Part shown: positions 18,093 to 26,725 of the stretch, in pieces
Layout: every line of letters starts with the position of its first letter
Position numbering within the stretch: the stretch's first letter is position 1
From: Promicromonospora iranensis
Lineage (GTDB): Bacteria > Actinomycetota > Actinomycetes > Actinomycetales > Cellulomonadaceae
NCBI RefSeq assembly: GCF_028994775.1
Contig: NZ_JAJQMN010000003.1
Coordinates: 1-64,000, forward strand
Direction of reading: 5' to 3'
DNA: 64,000 nucleotides
Translations under genes and position numbers: made by a program
The notes under the pieces: model-generated
Told to the model about the DNA's origin: nothing
The model's database searches: none
What the model saw: only the letters and a program-made list of their open reading frames with translations

Positions 18093-18977
18093 TCAGGCAT
18101 CGACGGACTCACGCACGTCGTGCACGAACGTGTTCACCGCCGCTGCGATCTCGGCGCCGTGGGACTCCGTGAGGAAGTGTCCGCCGTCGTAGACGTGCAC
18201 TTCCAGCCTGTCGAGAACGGCGTTGAACGCCAGCACCTCAGCGATGTCGAAGAAGATGTCGTGTCGCCCCCACAGCACCAGGCAGGGTGGCTGGTTCTTC
18301 CGGTGATACTCGGCAATGGCAGGGAAGCGCTGGATGTGGCTCCGATAGTCGCAGAACAGCTGGAAGTGCGCGTCGAGATGCTGCGAGAGCCGTTCCCAGT
18401 CGAGGTGCCACGACTCTCGCGGGTACAGCGGAACCAGCCGATCGGGGACGCCGCCGAGGTACGTGTCCCGGGTGCCCTCGAAGTTCAACCACTCAGGCAG
18501 CGCGGCACGGTTCTCCGGCGAAGGATCATCCAGGAACCGGCGGGTCGTGTCCCATGCCTCGCCGAGTCCCGCTTCGTGCACGTTGCCGTTCTGGACGACG
18601 ATCCCCAGCACACGGTCCGGGTGTCGCGTCGCGAGGTAGTAGCCCACCGGCGTGCTGAAGTCGGTGACGTACAGGACGTATCGCTCGAGCCCGATATCGG
18701 CGACGAACTCCTCGACGATCTCGGCCAGATGCTCGAACGTGTACTCGAACTCGTCCGGCTCCGGGGCATCGGAGAACCCGAACCCCGGCATGTCAGGTGC
18801 GACGACGTAATGGTCCGCACCCAGCACAGGCACGATCTCCCGGAACGAGAACGACGAGCTCGGGGACCCGTGCAGCAGCACGACCCCCGTGGAAGACCGC
18901 CTCCCGGCCTCTCGGTAGTGGATCGTGAACCCGCCGACGGACCGGTCGAGGTGTCGGGTCTTCGCGATGTGCTGCAT
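18093..18977 (-). CDS. alpha/beta hydrolase (haloalkane dehalogenase / epoxide hydrolase-like)
   Basis: 294 residues. The oxyanion motif H-G-S-P-S-S-S-F lies near 36; the nucleophile-elbow position reads Y-V-T-D-F-S-T-P-V-G with Asp rather than Ser, as in haloalkane dehalogenases and epoxide hydrolases. D-G-G-H-F-L near residue 265 supplies the catalytic His. The elbow is not the canonical G-x-D-x-G, so the substrate is open. It lies 15 bases upstream of the CGNR regulator in the same direction. Confidence 0.75.
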   Translation of the reverse strand: MQHIAKTRHLDRSVGGFTIHYREAGRRSSTGVVLLHGSPSSSFSFREIVPVLGADHYVVAPDMPGFGFSDAPEPDEFEYTFEHLAEIVEEFVADIGLERYVLYVTDFSTPVGYYLATRHPDRVLGIVVQNGNVHEAGLGEAWDTTRRFLDDPSPENRAALPEWLNFEGTRDTYLGGVPDRLVPLYPRESWHLDWERLSQHLDAHFQLFCDYRSHIQRFPAIAEYHRKNQPPCLVLWGRHDIFFDIAEVLAFNAVLDRLEVHVYDGGHFLTESHGAEIAAAVNTFVHDVRESVDA

Positions 18978-19116
18978 GGCGGCTCCTCCCGTGTAACCGA
19001 TGAAACGCGGTACTCCAGTTACACCCAGACTGCTCCGGATGGAGGTTCACCGCAAGGCGGCGCTCGCGTCGAGCGCCGCCTTGCGGTATCCCGTCGCCGA
19101 CACCGGAAACGCTGAT

Positions 19117-19764
19117 CTAGGTGGCGGAGTCGGTGCGGCGGTGGTGGCGGCGTGCCGCGCGACCTCCGGTCGCACCGGCGATCACGGACAGCACGGCAGC
19201 CCCCGCGACCAACCAGCCGGTCGGCACCGACGGGCTGCCCGCGGGCGCCACCGGCGCGGCCGGCATGGTGGGCGTCTCGGCGAGCGAGGCGGCGGTCGCG
19301 ACGAACGTCGGGGCCGGGTGGTCACCCGACGGGTCGATGTCCGTCCATCGGTAGGAGCCGCCGCCGGCGCACCGCTGCTCGGTCGGGAAGGCGAAGGACT
19401 GGCCCACGGTGCCGGTCACCCGCACGTCGAGCGTGTACTCGGCACGGTCGCCGTCGGGCACCGCCTTGCCCGTCCAGAGCACCGATCCGGGTTCGAGCTC
19501 GGCGGTCCAGCCGTCGGGCGCGCCCGCTGCGAGTGCTTCCACGCCGTCGGGCATCGACACCTCCAGGGTGTCGGTCGGCTCGCCCTCGCACCCGTGGTCG
19601 AAGGTGAAGGTGAGGGTAGCGGTGCCATCGCCGTTGGGCTCGACGGTCTCGATCAGCACGTGCGCGGCGGCGGGGGCGGCGGGTACCAGACAGAGGAGTG
19701 CGACGGCGACGCCAGTGGCCAGGCGGCGTCCGATGTCCGGGATCGATCGGCCGGTCCGAGTCAC
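19117..19764 (-). CDS. YcnI-like DUF1775 copper-binding protein, downstream paralog
   Basis: 215 residues. A signal peptide ends A-A-P-A-A-A, so the mature protein would begin at or next to His (A-H-V-L-I-E-T-V-E-P). A terminal His is the copper ligand in YcnI. The beta-rich DUF1775 domain runs to about 170 and a C-terminal membrane anchor with R-R-H-H-R-R follows. The ATG overlaps the CopCD stop by four bases. It is the last gene of the copper operon; its sequence differs clearly from the upstream YcnI, so the duplication is old. Confidence 0.8.
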   Translation of the reverse strand: MTRTGRSIPDIGRRLATGVAVALLCLVPAAPAAAHVLIETVEPNGDGTATLTFTFDHGCEGEPTDTLEVSMPDGVEALAAGAPDGWTAELEPGSVLWTGKAVPDGDRAEYTLDVRVTGTVGQSFAFPTEQRCAGGGSYRWTDIDPSGDHPAPTFVATAASLAETPTMPAAPVAPAGSPSVPTGWLVAGAAVLSVIAGATGGRAARRHHRRTDSAT

Positions 19765-21470
19765 GATGTCACCTCGATGGGGATGTCGACGATGGGGTTC
19801 TCGTACTTGGAGCTGCGGACGCTGATCGTGACCGTCCAGCTACCCGGCATGGTGAGGTCGAGCGTGGCCTCGTAGGTACCGGGACCGGTCTCGGTCAGGG
19901 GGCGGGTGAACGGCCCGATGGCAGGTTCGGCAAGCGTGGTCGACAGCTCGGGCGTCTCGAGTGGTTCCAGGGGCGCACCGGCCGAGTCCGTGAGCGTGAT
20001 CTCCAGCGAGTTGACGCCGACCCTGCCAGGGGTGATCCGCGCCCGGAGCGAACCGGTCCCCGCCTCCTCCGTGACGTCGACGCCCTGCGGTTCCGCTTCC
20101 TCGGCGACGGCGGGGTCCGTGGCGACGGGACTGTTCGAGACCAGCACACCGGTCGCGCCCAGGACGAGCCCGAGGAGGGCCACCTCGGCCATGACGGTCC
20201 GGCCGAGACGGCGCCGGGCGACAGCGGCGGGCGCCGTGAGGCCGCTGCCAGGACCGCCGCTGGTAACCGTGGGCACGAGGCGGTACCTGTTCCAGGCGGC
20301 GATCGCGACGACGCAGAGCGCCAGCCCGACCTTGACCAGCAGAGTTCGGCCGTAGTCCGTGCCCAGCAGGGCCTCCACGGTGCCCAGGGTGCGCCAACCG
20401 AGGGTTACCCCGGTCAGGGCGAGCGCCAGCACGAGCCACGCCCCGAGCGTCGAGAACCGCGCGACAGTGGTCCCGGCACGGCGTGGGTCCAGACCGGCCG
20501 AGGGTGCCAGCACGAGGGCAAGCCCGGTCACGCCGCCGAGCCACACCGCGCCGGCCGCCACGTGCAGCGCGTCGGCGCTGAGGACGAGCCACGCCGGGCC
20601 GAAGGTCCGGGTGTGCCCGACCAGGAGCAGGGCGCCCAACGCGAGCGTCGACGCGCCGAGTGCCAGACCTGCCGGCCAGGCGGCACGTGTCTCACGACCG
20701 GCACGCGGTGCGCTCAGCGTCGCCAGGACGAGCCCGGTCAGCCCGAGCGCGCCGGCGACGGCGGTGTCGGACAAGATCCCGGCCGTCCATGTCGCGCCCT
20801 CGGCCACGGCAGCCAGGCTGCCGCCCGCCTGCCAGGCGGTGGTCAGCGGTGCAGCCGCGACGAGCGCGACGGCGGCGGCGACCAGCCCACCGATCCGCAC
20901 CCGTTGGATCCTGCGCCGGAGCACCGGGGCGGATCCGGGTGACACGTGCAGCACGAGCAGCTCGAAGACGACCAGCCCGACCACGAGGAAGGTTCCCAGG
21001 TAGGCGACGGTCTGGTCGATCGCGCGCGCCGCGACGAGGCCGGCGCTCGGCTCCGCGACCTGCGCGTCGATGCTCGTGCTGCTGGGTGCGCCCACGGAGA
21101 ACGAGAACGCGCCCGCGACCGGGTGGCTGTCGAGGGAGATGACCCGCCAGGTCACCACGTACGTACCGTCGGTGAGCAGGGCGTCAGGGGTGACGACCAG
21201 GGTGTCGTCGACCGCGACGGCGGCGGCGTCGACCGGCGAGCCGTCGGCGGTCAGCAGGGTGGTACCGCCGTCGACCGCCTGGACCGGCTCGTTGAAGGTG
21301 ATCGTCACCTTGTCCGGAGGGGCGTCAAGGACGGCGCCGTCCTGGGGGTCGGTGCCGACGAGCACGGCGTGCGCCGCGGCAGGGCCGCCCGTGAGAAGCA
21401 CGAGCAGCCCTGCCGCGGCACCGACGAGGACCGCCACCGCCCGGCGCCAGGATCTGGACCGGGGCATCAC
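19761..21470 (-). CDS. CopC-CopD copper fusion protein with C-terminal YtkA-like domain
   Basis: 569 residues. After a signal peptide the CopC domain starts with His (A-H-A-V-L-V-G-T-D-P) and carries the D-S-H-P ligand motif near residue 115. Then follow about eight membrane segments of CopD (about 150-440). The last about 110 residues are an extracellular beta domain (P-G-R-V-G-V-N-S-L-E-I; W-T-V-T-I-S-V-R) like YtkA/FixH. It should move or buffer copper at the membrane. It lies 4 bases downstream of one YcnI gene and overlaps the other. Confidence 0.88.
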   Translation of the reverse strand: MMPRSRSWRRAVAVLVGAAAGLLVLLTGGPAAAHAVLVGTDPQDGAVLDAPPDKVTITFNEPVQAVDGGTTLLTADGSPVDAAAVAVDDTLVVTPDALLTDGTYVVTWRVISLDSHPVAGAFSFSVGAPSSTSIDAQVAEPSAGLVAARAIDQTVAYLGTFLVVGLVVFELLVLHVSPGSAPVLRRRIQRVRIGGLVAAAVALVAAAPLTTAWQAGGSLAAVAEGATWTAGILSDTAVAGALGLTGLVLATLSAPRAGRETRAAWPAGLALGASTLALGALLLVGHTRTFGPAWLVLSADALHVAAGAVWLGGVTGLALVLAPSAGLDPRRAGTTVARFSTLGAWLVLALALTGVTLGWRTLGTVEALLGTDYGRTLLVKVGLALCVVAIAAWNRYRLVPTVTSGGPGSGLTAPAAVARRRLGRTVMAEVALLGLVLGATGVLVSNSPVATDPAVAEEAEPQGVDVTEEAGTGSLRARITPGRVGVNSLEITLTDSAGAPLEPLETPELSTTLAEPAIGPFTRPLTETGPGTYEATLDLTMPGSWTVTISVRSSKYENPIVDIPIEVTS

Positions 21471-21474
21471 GGCG

Positions 21475-22200
21475 TCAGTTCTGCGGGCGGGAACGGAGGA
21501 ACGCCAGCAGGCCGAGCGCGAGGCCCCCCGCGCCGAGCACCAGCGCGATCCAGCTCACGGCAGACGTGCCGCTGCCGGTGTCCGAGGTGGTCGTCGCGCC
21601 GCCGTCGGCGGCCGCGGCCTGTTCGGTGTCGGCTGCCTCGTCCTCGGCAGGCGCATCACCCTCGGCCTCGGCGGCCGTGAGCACGATGGACGGCGCCGGG
21701 TACTCGAGCTCGTCGGCGCTCTGCCCCTCCGCGGGCAGCTGCACCCAGCCGGTCTCACCCTCCTCGCACTCCTGGACAGCCGGGAAGGCCAGCGTCTCGC
21801 CCTCGGCCTCCGGCAGCTTGAGCGAGAGCTCGAACGCGTCACGCAGGCCGTCGGGCAGCGGCTCCTTGGCCGTGTAGACGACCTCGGCCACCCGTTCCGT
21901 GTACTCGCCGCCGTGACCGTCCTCGACCGGCTCGGGGAGGTCCTCCATGACCTTCTCGACGTCCCACCCAGGGTTCACGCTGGGCGTCACCGCGATGATC
22001 TGCTCCGGCATCTGGATGGACACCTTGGTGGTCGAGGATCCCTCGCACCCGTGCGGGACACCCATGGTCAGCAGGGTGTAGGCGCCTGCGGCGGTCGTGC
22101 TGGGGGTCACCGTGACGTGCGCCGAGGCGCTCGTGGCGCCCGCGACGACAAGACCGGCCGCGAGCGTGGTCGCGCCAAGGGCGCGCGAAAGCTTTCGCAT
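21475..22200 (-). CDS. YcnI-like DUF1775 copper-binding protein, upstream paralog
   Basis: 241 residues: signal peptide ending S-A-S-A, then H-V-T-V-T-P-S-T-T with the putative N-terminal copper His, the DUF1775 fold with P-H-G-C-E-G and conserved Trp residues, an acidic Ala/Glu linker (about 170-205) and a C-terminal membrane segment followed by R-S-R-P-Q-N. It probably delivers copper to the CopCD protein encoded 4 bases downstream. Confidence 0.85.
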   Translation of the reverse strand: MRKLSRALGATTLAAGLVVAGATSASAHVTVTPSTTAAGAYTLLTMGVPHGCEGSSTTKVSIQMPEQIIAVTPSVNPGWDVEKVMEDLPEPVEDGHGGEYTERVAEVVYTAKEPLPDGLRDAFELSLKLPEAEGETLAFPAVQECEEGETGWVQLPAEGQSADELEYPAPSIVLTAAEAEGDAPAEDEAADTEQAAAADGGATTTSDTGSGTSAVSWIALVLGAGGLALGLLAFLRSRPQN

Positions 22201-22293
22201 GGTTGATGCCTTTCAGAGAGGAACGTCCGTGGGGTTCGTGATGCTGTGCGCACCACGAGACCGAGCGTCCGTGGAGACGGCGCTCGGGTGGGG

Positions 22294-22839
22294 TCAGACC
22301 CGCACGGGCGGTCCGCGTCCTCTCAGGGCTTCGGGCACACGCTCACCGTGGCCGGCGATCAGACGACCGATGACGAGCTTGGAAGGCAGAGTGATGGTGG
22401 CCGGAGCCGGCGGGAGGTGGCGCGCGGTCAGCCACGCCCACAGGCGCCAGAGCAGGCTCTCGCCGTGCCGCAGGACGAGCGCCACGACGAACGTCGCCAC
22501 GACGTGCGCCCCGATCATCAGCGGATCCGCCACCGCGCCCGGATGATGGTGCTCCCCCGGCGTCCCGGGCACGACGGAGAGCAGTGCACACTGCTCGAAG
22601 ACGACGTGCAGCACGACCTGCCCGGCCCCGAGCAGACCGATCAGGCGCGGCACCGAGACCTCACGCCGGGTGGCGGGCCGGACCGCCACCGCTGTCAGGG
22701 CCGCGAGGACGACCAGCGGCACGGCCCCGGGGCGGGCACCCCCGGCGAGACCGTGCGCGACGAGGGACAGGCCGACCACCACAGCGGCGAGCAGCAGCGC
22801 CCGGACGCCATGGAGAACTCCTGTTCCCGGCGAAGTCAC
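22294..22839 (-). CDS. multi-pass membrane protein of the copper operon
   Basis: 181 residues with about five hydrophobic segments. A His-rich loop P-G-E-H-H-H-P-G-A lies between segments 3 and 4, and further His occur at membrane edges (V-L-H-V-V-F-E-Q-C; G-A-H-V-V), suggesting metal contact. It is the first gene of the run, 93 bases before YcnI. I cannot name the family; the copper role is inferred from position and His content. The start is uncertain. Confidence 0.65.
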   Translation of the reverse strand: MTSPGTGVLHGVRALLLAAVVVGLSLVAHGLAGGARPGAVPLVVLAALTAVAVRPATRREVSVPRLIGLLGAGQVVLHVVFEQCALLSVVPGTPGEHHHPGAVADPLMIGAHVVATFVVALVLRHGESLLWRLWAWLTARHLPPAPATITLPSKLVIGRLIAGHGERVPEALRGRGPPVRV

Positions 22840-22956
22840 GGACGAACTCTAGCGCTCCACCACCCCCGCCTGACCAGCCCTGTCGAGAGCGGACTTTGCA
22901 GGCATAGCCGAGTACGGTCGTCGCTCGCATGTTGCCGTGGCGTCGTGGCGTCGCGG

Positions 22957-23625
22957 CTATTCGTCGGGTGAGAACGCCAGCCGTCGTTCGAGCACGTCCT
23001 CGGCGACGGATCGCAGGCTCGTCGATCGTGAGAAGGCGTTCGCCCGGATCACCGCGAGCGCGTCGGCGGGACGTATCCCGAGCTGCGCGATCACCATTCC
23101 GGCGGCCCGATGGAGCCATGCTCGCCCTGACCCGTCAAGGAGCTCGGCGTCCCCCAGCAGGGACGCCCCGACGATGTCGGCGAGGAGCCTCAGGTCCTGC
23201 GCGTCGCGAGCTCGCGGTTCCGTCGTCACGTAGAGGCTGAGCGCCCCGACGACGTGACCGTCGGCCCGCATGGGTACCGCGTACAGCGTCGCCTCGGCGG
23301 TCTCGCCTCGAGCCGGTCCGGCGATCTGGGAGAAGACGGGGTACTCGTCCACCATCGTGCCGAGGTGGGCGACCACGAGCCGGTCCTCGGCCATCGCTTG
23401 AGGTACCGGGCCCTCGCCCAGAACTTCCTGGAGTGGTTCGAGGTCCTCGAACGCCCCCGGTGTGCTGACGGCGATGCGCTCGTCCGGCCCGGCCTCGAAA
23501 GTAAAGGCACCACCCTGCGCCCCGAGGGCATCGACACATGCCTCGCACAGCCGCATCGCCCATGGACGGACGGTGTCCTTGGTGAGAGATCGTGCGAGCA
23601 GGCTCAGAAGTTGCGGCGTATCCAT
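22957..23625 (-). CDS. GAF-ANTAR regulator (paralog 1)
   Basis: 222 residues from ATG 23625, where GGGAGGTGAC and AGAAGG precede. Residues about 10-155 form a GAF-like sensor (P-W-A-M-R-L-C-E-A-C; L-Y-A-V-P-M-R-A-D-G). The C-terminus (about 165-215) is a divergent ANTAR helix set (A-A-G-M-V-I-A-Q-L-G; R-S-V-A-E-D-V). ANTAR proteins usually bind two-hairpin RNA targets and prevent termination. A close paralog is at 34133-34828 and a dead one at 28802-29178. It lies 138 bases downstream of a PAS-ANTAR gene in the same direction. Confidence 0.8.
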   Translation of the reverse strand: MDTPQLLSLLARSLTKDTVRPWAMRLCEACVDALGAQGGAFTFEAGPDERIAVSTPGAFEDLEPLQEVLGEGPVPQAMAEDRLVVAHLGTMVDEYPVFSQIAGPARGETAEATLYAVPMRADGHVVGALSLYVTTEPRARDAQDLRLLADIVGASLLGDAELLDGSGRAWLHRAAGMVIAQLGIRPADALAVIRANAFSRSTSLRSVAEDVLERRLAFSPDE

Positions 23626-23763
23626 CCTTCTGTCACCTCCCTGGGCCCATACCTCACTCTCACACTCCGACCGCCCAGTCGCATCGCCCGCTTCGTCACC
23701 GTCGGTGAAGCGCGAACCGAAGGCCCACCGCGCCACTCCTTTCGCGCTCGGACCGCCGGCGTG

Positions 23764-24450
23764 TCAGAGGTCGTCCGGCCGGATCGGGTCGGCGAGGAAC
23801 TCGTCGATGGCCTCGCTCGTCGGGAACACCGTCACGTCCGGTCCGGAGAACAGCTGCACCAGTGAGTAGGCGATGTCCCGGACGGCGATGTTCGACTGGT
23901 TGGACGCCTCGCGCAGCTGGTCGAACGCCGCTTCCTCGTCGACGCCGTGAATGACCATGAGCACGCCCTTGGCCTGCTCGATGACCGACCGCCGCTCCGA
24001 CGACGCCTGGATCGAGGCCGACGCCTCCCGTGACGCCGCCTCGCGCTGCGCCTTCGTGACGTCGATGAAGTACCCGAACAGCTCGGTCACCTCACCTGTG
24101 CCGGGGTCGCGCTTCCCTTGACCGGTCACGGCCAGTGTGCGGGTCTGTCCTGCCGCGTCCACGATGCGATGCACGGAGCTGAACGTCTGTCCCGTCTCCG
24201 CCGCATGTCGCAGCACCCCGTCGACCCTTCCCCGGTCGTCGGGGTGCTTGTGCGACAGCATCAGCGGAGTCGTCGGCACTACCTCGCCCGGCTCGAAGCC
24301 GTGCATCACGTACACCTCGTCGGTCCACGCCCACTCACCTGTCGCCAGGTCGAGCCGGAAACGCCCGACCGGCGGCCTGGCGCCGCCCGCGAGAGCCTTC
24401 TCGATATCGCTGCCCAACGGCGGTTGGCCGGGCCCGGATGTGGCGTTCAT
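23764..24450 (-). CDS. PAS-ANTAR regulator (paralog A)
   Basis: 228 residues. A PAS domain of the PAS_3 type (about 28-135: G-R-F-R-L-D-L-A-T-G-E-W, M-H-G-F-E-P-G, H-P-D-D-R, G-Y-F-I-D-V-T), a short helix, then ANTAR (about 155-205: I-E-Q-A-K-G-V-L-M; A-V-R-D-I-A-Y-S-L-V). It is very similar to 53450-54136, including the C-terminal ending P-D-D-L. A likely cytosolic sensor with RNA output; the signal is unknown. Confidence 0.85.
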   Translation of the reverse strand: MNATSGPGQPPLGSDIEKALAGGARPPVGRFRLDLATGEWAWTDEVYVMHGFEPGEVVPTTPLMLSHKHPDDRGRVDGVLRHAAETGQTFSSVHRIVDAAGQTRTLAVTGQGKRDPGTGEVTELFGYFIDVTKAQREAASREASASIQASSERRSVIEQAKGVLMVIHGVDEEAAFDQLREASNQSNIAVRDIAYSLVQLFSGPDVTVFPTSEAIDEFLADPIRPDDL

Positions 24451-24620
24451 GGGGTCCTCTTCAGGGGCTGAGTCGTGCGGCCGATGCCCTTGTCGAGAAG
24501 GGCATAGGACCTGGTGGAGGTCACATTAGCGTGGAGCGGGGACTGTCAGCAGCAGTAGGCCACCCCCTGTCATCATGTGTCTTCAAGTGAGAACGCGCCC
24601 GTCAGGCGAATCGCCGGTGG

Positions 24621-24932
24621 TCATACCTGTGGGCGCCATGCCGGCCGATAGTCCGGGTGATCGGCGTACACCCCGGCGTGCGCCTGGACCGCGATCATCA
24701 GCCCGGCGAACATGTCCCGGGCCCCGGTCACCACATCCCCGTCCCCGTTGTCCGACGGCTGCGTCAGGAACTTCCCGAGCTCCTCGAACGCCTCCACGAT
24801 CGTCCGCTTGGCCGCGCACTCGGCGAGCACCCGCGCCTCCCGGCGACCGGCATCGGGTGCGTGGTCCAGCGCTGCCTGCGCCGCCGTCTCGTCCTCGGCG
24901 ATACGGGCGAGCAGGAACTCGGTGATGATCAT
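24621..24932 (-). CDS. DUF6221 family protein
   Basis: 103 residues from ATG 24932. It starts M-I-I-T-E-F-L-L-A-R-I-A-E-D-E, followed by A-R-V-L-A-E-C-A-A-K-R-T-I-V and a C-terminal H-P-D-Y-R-P-A-W, the typical pattern of this small actinobacterial and phage family. The function is unknown. Members often occur near mobile or regulatory islands. The gene stands alone. Confidence 0.7.
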   Translation of the reverse strand: MIITEFLLARIAEDETAAQAALDHAPDAGRREARVLAECAAKRTIVEAFEELGKFLTQPSDNGDGDVVTGARDMFAGLMIAVQAHAGVYADHPDYRPAWRPQV

Positions 24933-24981
24933 GCTGCGGATCCTTCCACGCGGACCCGCGGCTGGCGGGGCCTGGCCCCGC

Positions 24982-25950
24982 CTATCCGTCCTGCAGCGCG
25001 GCGAGCGCCGTGTCGGCCGCCGCGAGGTCGTCCCGGTCATAGGTACTGGTGGTCGCCATCAGCTCGGCAGCGCCCGTTCGGGCGAGAAGCCGTTCGACCT
25101 CGTCGGCCACCTGGTCGGGCGTACCCGTGATCGCTGTCCGGTACCACCGGGCGACGGCACCTCGGACCGTGTCGGGCGCCTGGTCGAGCTGCCGCTGCGC
25201 CTCGTCGGCGGACAGGAGCGGGGCGAAGCTCCCGCTCTGCCGGGAGCTCGCCAGCGCCCAGGCCTCCGGGAGCAGCAGCCGCTTCGCGCGGTCGGCCGTG
25301 TCCGCGACCGCGACGTCGACGCTCGCCACCAGGTACGGCTCGGACCCGAACGGCCCGGGCTGGAAGTTGTCGAAGTAGGCCGATGTCGCCTCGGTGTCGA
25401 GCAGCGCCGGTCCACCGATCACCGCGGGCAGGCCGAGCTGCGCGGCGAGCGCGAGCCCGTTCTTGATCGCCAGCAGGAACAGTGGCGGCGGTGCGACCCG
25501 CGGCTTCGCGGTCACGCCCGCCGTGCCGTGCAGGTAGGCCCGCAGCTGTTCGACGGCGGCCGCGTGCTCGCCGTCGTGCAGGACGGTGCGGCCGAGGGCC
25601 TTGCGGATCCCGGACGTGAAGGCCAACGAGGCGCCGATGCCGAGGTCGATCCGGCCCGGTGTGAGGGCTTCGAGCATCAGTGCCTGCTCGGCGACGACCA
25701 GCGGGTTGTGGTTCGGCAGCATGACGCCGCCGGTGCCGAGACGGATGGAACGCGTCCGGGCACCGATGGCGGCCAGCAGCACCGTCGGCGACGCACCCGC
25801 GATGCCCGGCACCGCATGGTGCTCGGCCACCCAGAACCTGTGCAGCCCGAGCCGTTCGGCTCGGACCGCACGGTCGACGGTGCCCGCGATCGCCTCGGCG
25901 TCGGACTCCCCGTCGCGCGTTCGGCTGCGGTCCAGGATCGATACGCGCAT
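24982..25950 (-). CDS. LLM-class flavin-dependent oxidoreductase
   Basis: 322 residues from ATG 25950 (CCGGAGAG upstream). Family markers of the luciferase-like 'MsnO8' group: L-H-R-F-W-V-A-E-H-H near 36-45, I-R-L-G-T-G-G-V-M-L-P-N-H-N-P, and G-R-I-D-L-G-I-G. It should use FMN or F420 on an unknown substrate. No operon partner is visible. Confidence 0.85.
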   Translation of the reverse strand: MRVSILDRSRTRDGESDAEAIAGTVDRAVRAERLGLHRFWVAEHHAVPGIAGASPTVLLAAIGARTRSIRLGTGGVMLPNHNPLVVAEQALMLEALTPGRIDLGIGASLAFTSGIRKALGRTVLHDGEHAAAVEQLRAYLHGTAGVTAKPRVAPPPLFLLAIKNGLALAAQLGLPAVIGGPALLDTEATSAYFDNFQPGPFGSEPYLVASVDVAVADTADRAKRLLLPEAWALASSRQSGSFAPLLSADEAQRQLDQAPDTVRGAVARWYRTAITGTPDQVADEVERLLARTGAAELMATTSTYDRDDLAAADTALAALQDG

Positions 25951-26074
25951 CAGAGCCGCTCTCCGGTGACGTCCATGCCGGGGCAACCTCCGCGCCGCGA
26001 AGATGATTCCGGCCGCCCAGCGGTTGGCCCACGAGAAGACCTGGGCAGCATGTGCGCTCGTCAGGGCCTGCTGC

Positions 26075-26638
26075 CTATGCGGGAGAGGGCGCCAGCGAGG
26101 TGAAGAAACGCTCGGCGGCGGCGTCAAGCTCGGCATCGGGGGTCAGCAGTCCCTGCAGCAACAGCCCTCGCAGACCGGAGACCGCGATCAGGCTCTGCTC
26201 CCTTGCGTCCGTCGGTGCAAGTCCGTCGCGAACAGCTGCCTCCTCGAGGAGGCGCGTCAGATCATCGACATCGGCGACGAACGCCTGGAATGCGTCGGGC
26301 TCGTAGACCGCGAGGCCGACCAGGTGGAAGAAGGAACGGGTTCGGTCCCGGTGCGCGGCGTCCGAGTAGTAGCTCCAGATGGCCCGGCACAGGGGAACGA
26401 ACCCGAGCTCGGCGCCGGTCGCGGCAAAGACGAGATTGTCGCGGCGGCGTGCTTCCGACAGGACGGCGGCCAGGAGTCCCGCCCGTGACCCGAAGTGATA
26501 GGTCAGCAGCGTGTGGTGCACGCCGAGCCGCTCCGCCACGTAGCGGATGGACAGGTTCGGGCTCGGGCCGTTCTCACCGAACTCGTCGAACAGCGCCTCC
26601 AGGATGCGCTGCTTCCCTTCCCCTACCGGTGACCTCAC
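26075..26638 (-). CDS. TetR-family transcriptional repressor
   Basis: 187 residues from GTG 26638, preferred because GGAGG lies 5 bases upstream; the ATG at 26683 would read through one of the operators. The N-terminal HTH shows I-L-E-A-L-F-D-E-F-G-E, V-A-E-R-L-G-V-H-H-T-L-L-T-Y-H-F. The C-terminal ligand domain is all-helical. It is divergent from an esterase gene with two inverted copies of one 16-bp operator in between, so it should repress both itself and the esterase. Confidence 0.85.
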   Translation of the reverse strand: MRSPVGEGKQRILEALFDEFGENGPSPNLSIRYVAERLGVHHTLLTYHFGSRAGLLAAVLSEARRRDNLVFAATGAELGFVPLCRAIWSYYSDAAHRDRTRSFFHLVGLAVYEPDAFQAFVADVDDLTRLLEEAAVRDGLAPTDAREQSLIAVSGLRGLLLQGLLTPDAELDAAAERFFTSLAPSPA

Positions 26639-26657
26639 GTTGCCTCCGTTGACACTC

Positions 26658-26706
26658 TTCACCACTGGTGAGTATGTTGCCATGGATCGAACTCACCAGT
26701 GGTGAA
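26658..26706. promoter_or_regulatory. TetR operator pair
   Basis: TTCACCACTGGTGAGT (26658-26673) and its exact reverse complement (26691-26706), 17 bp apart. Each copy is itself palindromic around CACCA-N-TGGTG. They lie between the divergent regulator and esterase. Confidence 0.8.
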
Positions 26707-26725
26707 GACCGACGAAGGAAGCGCG

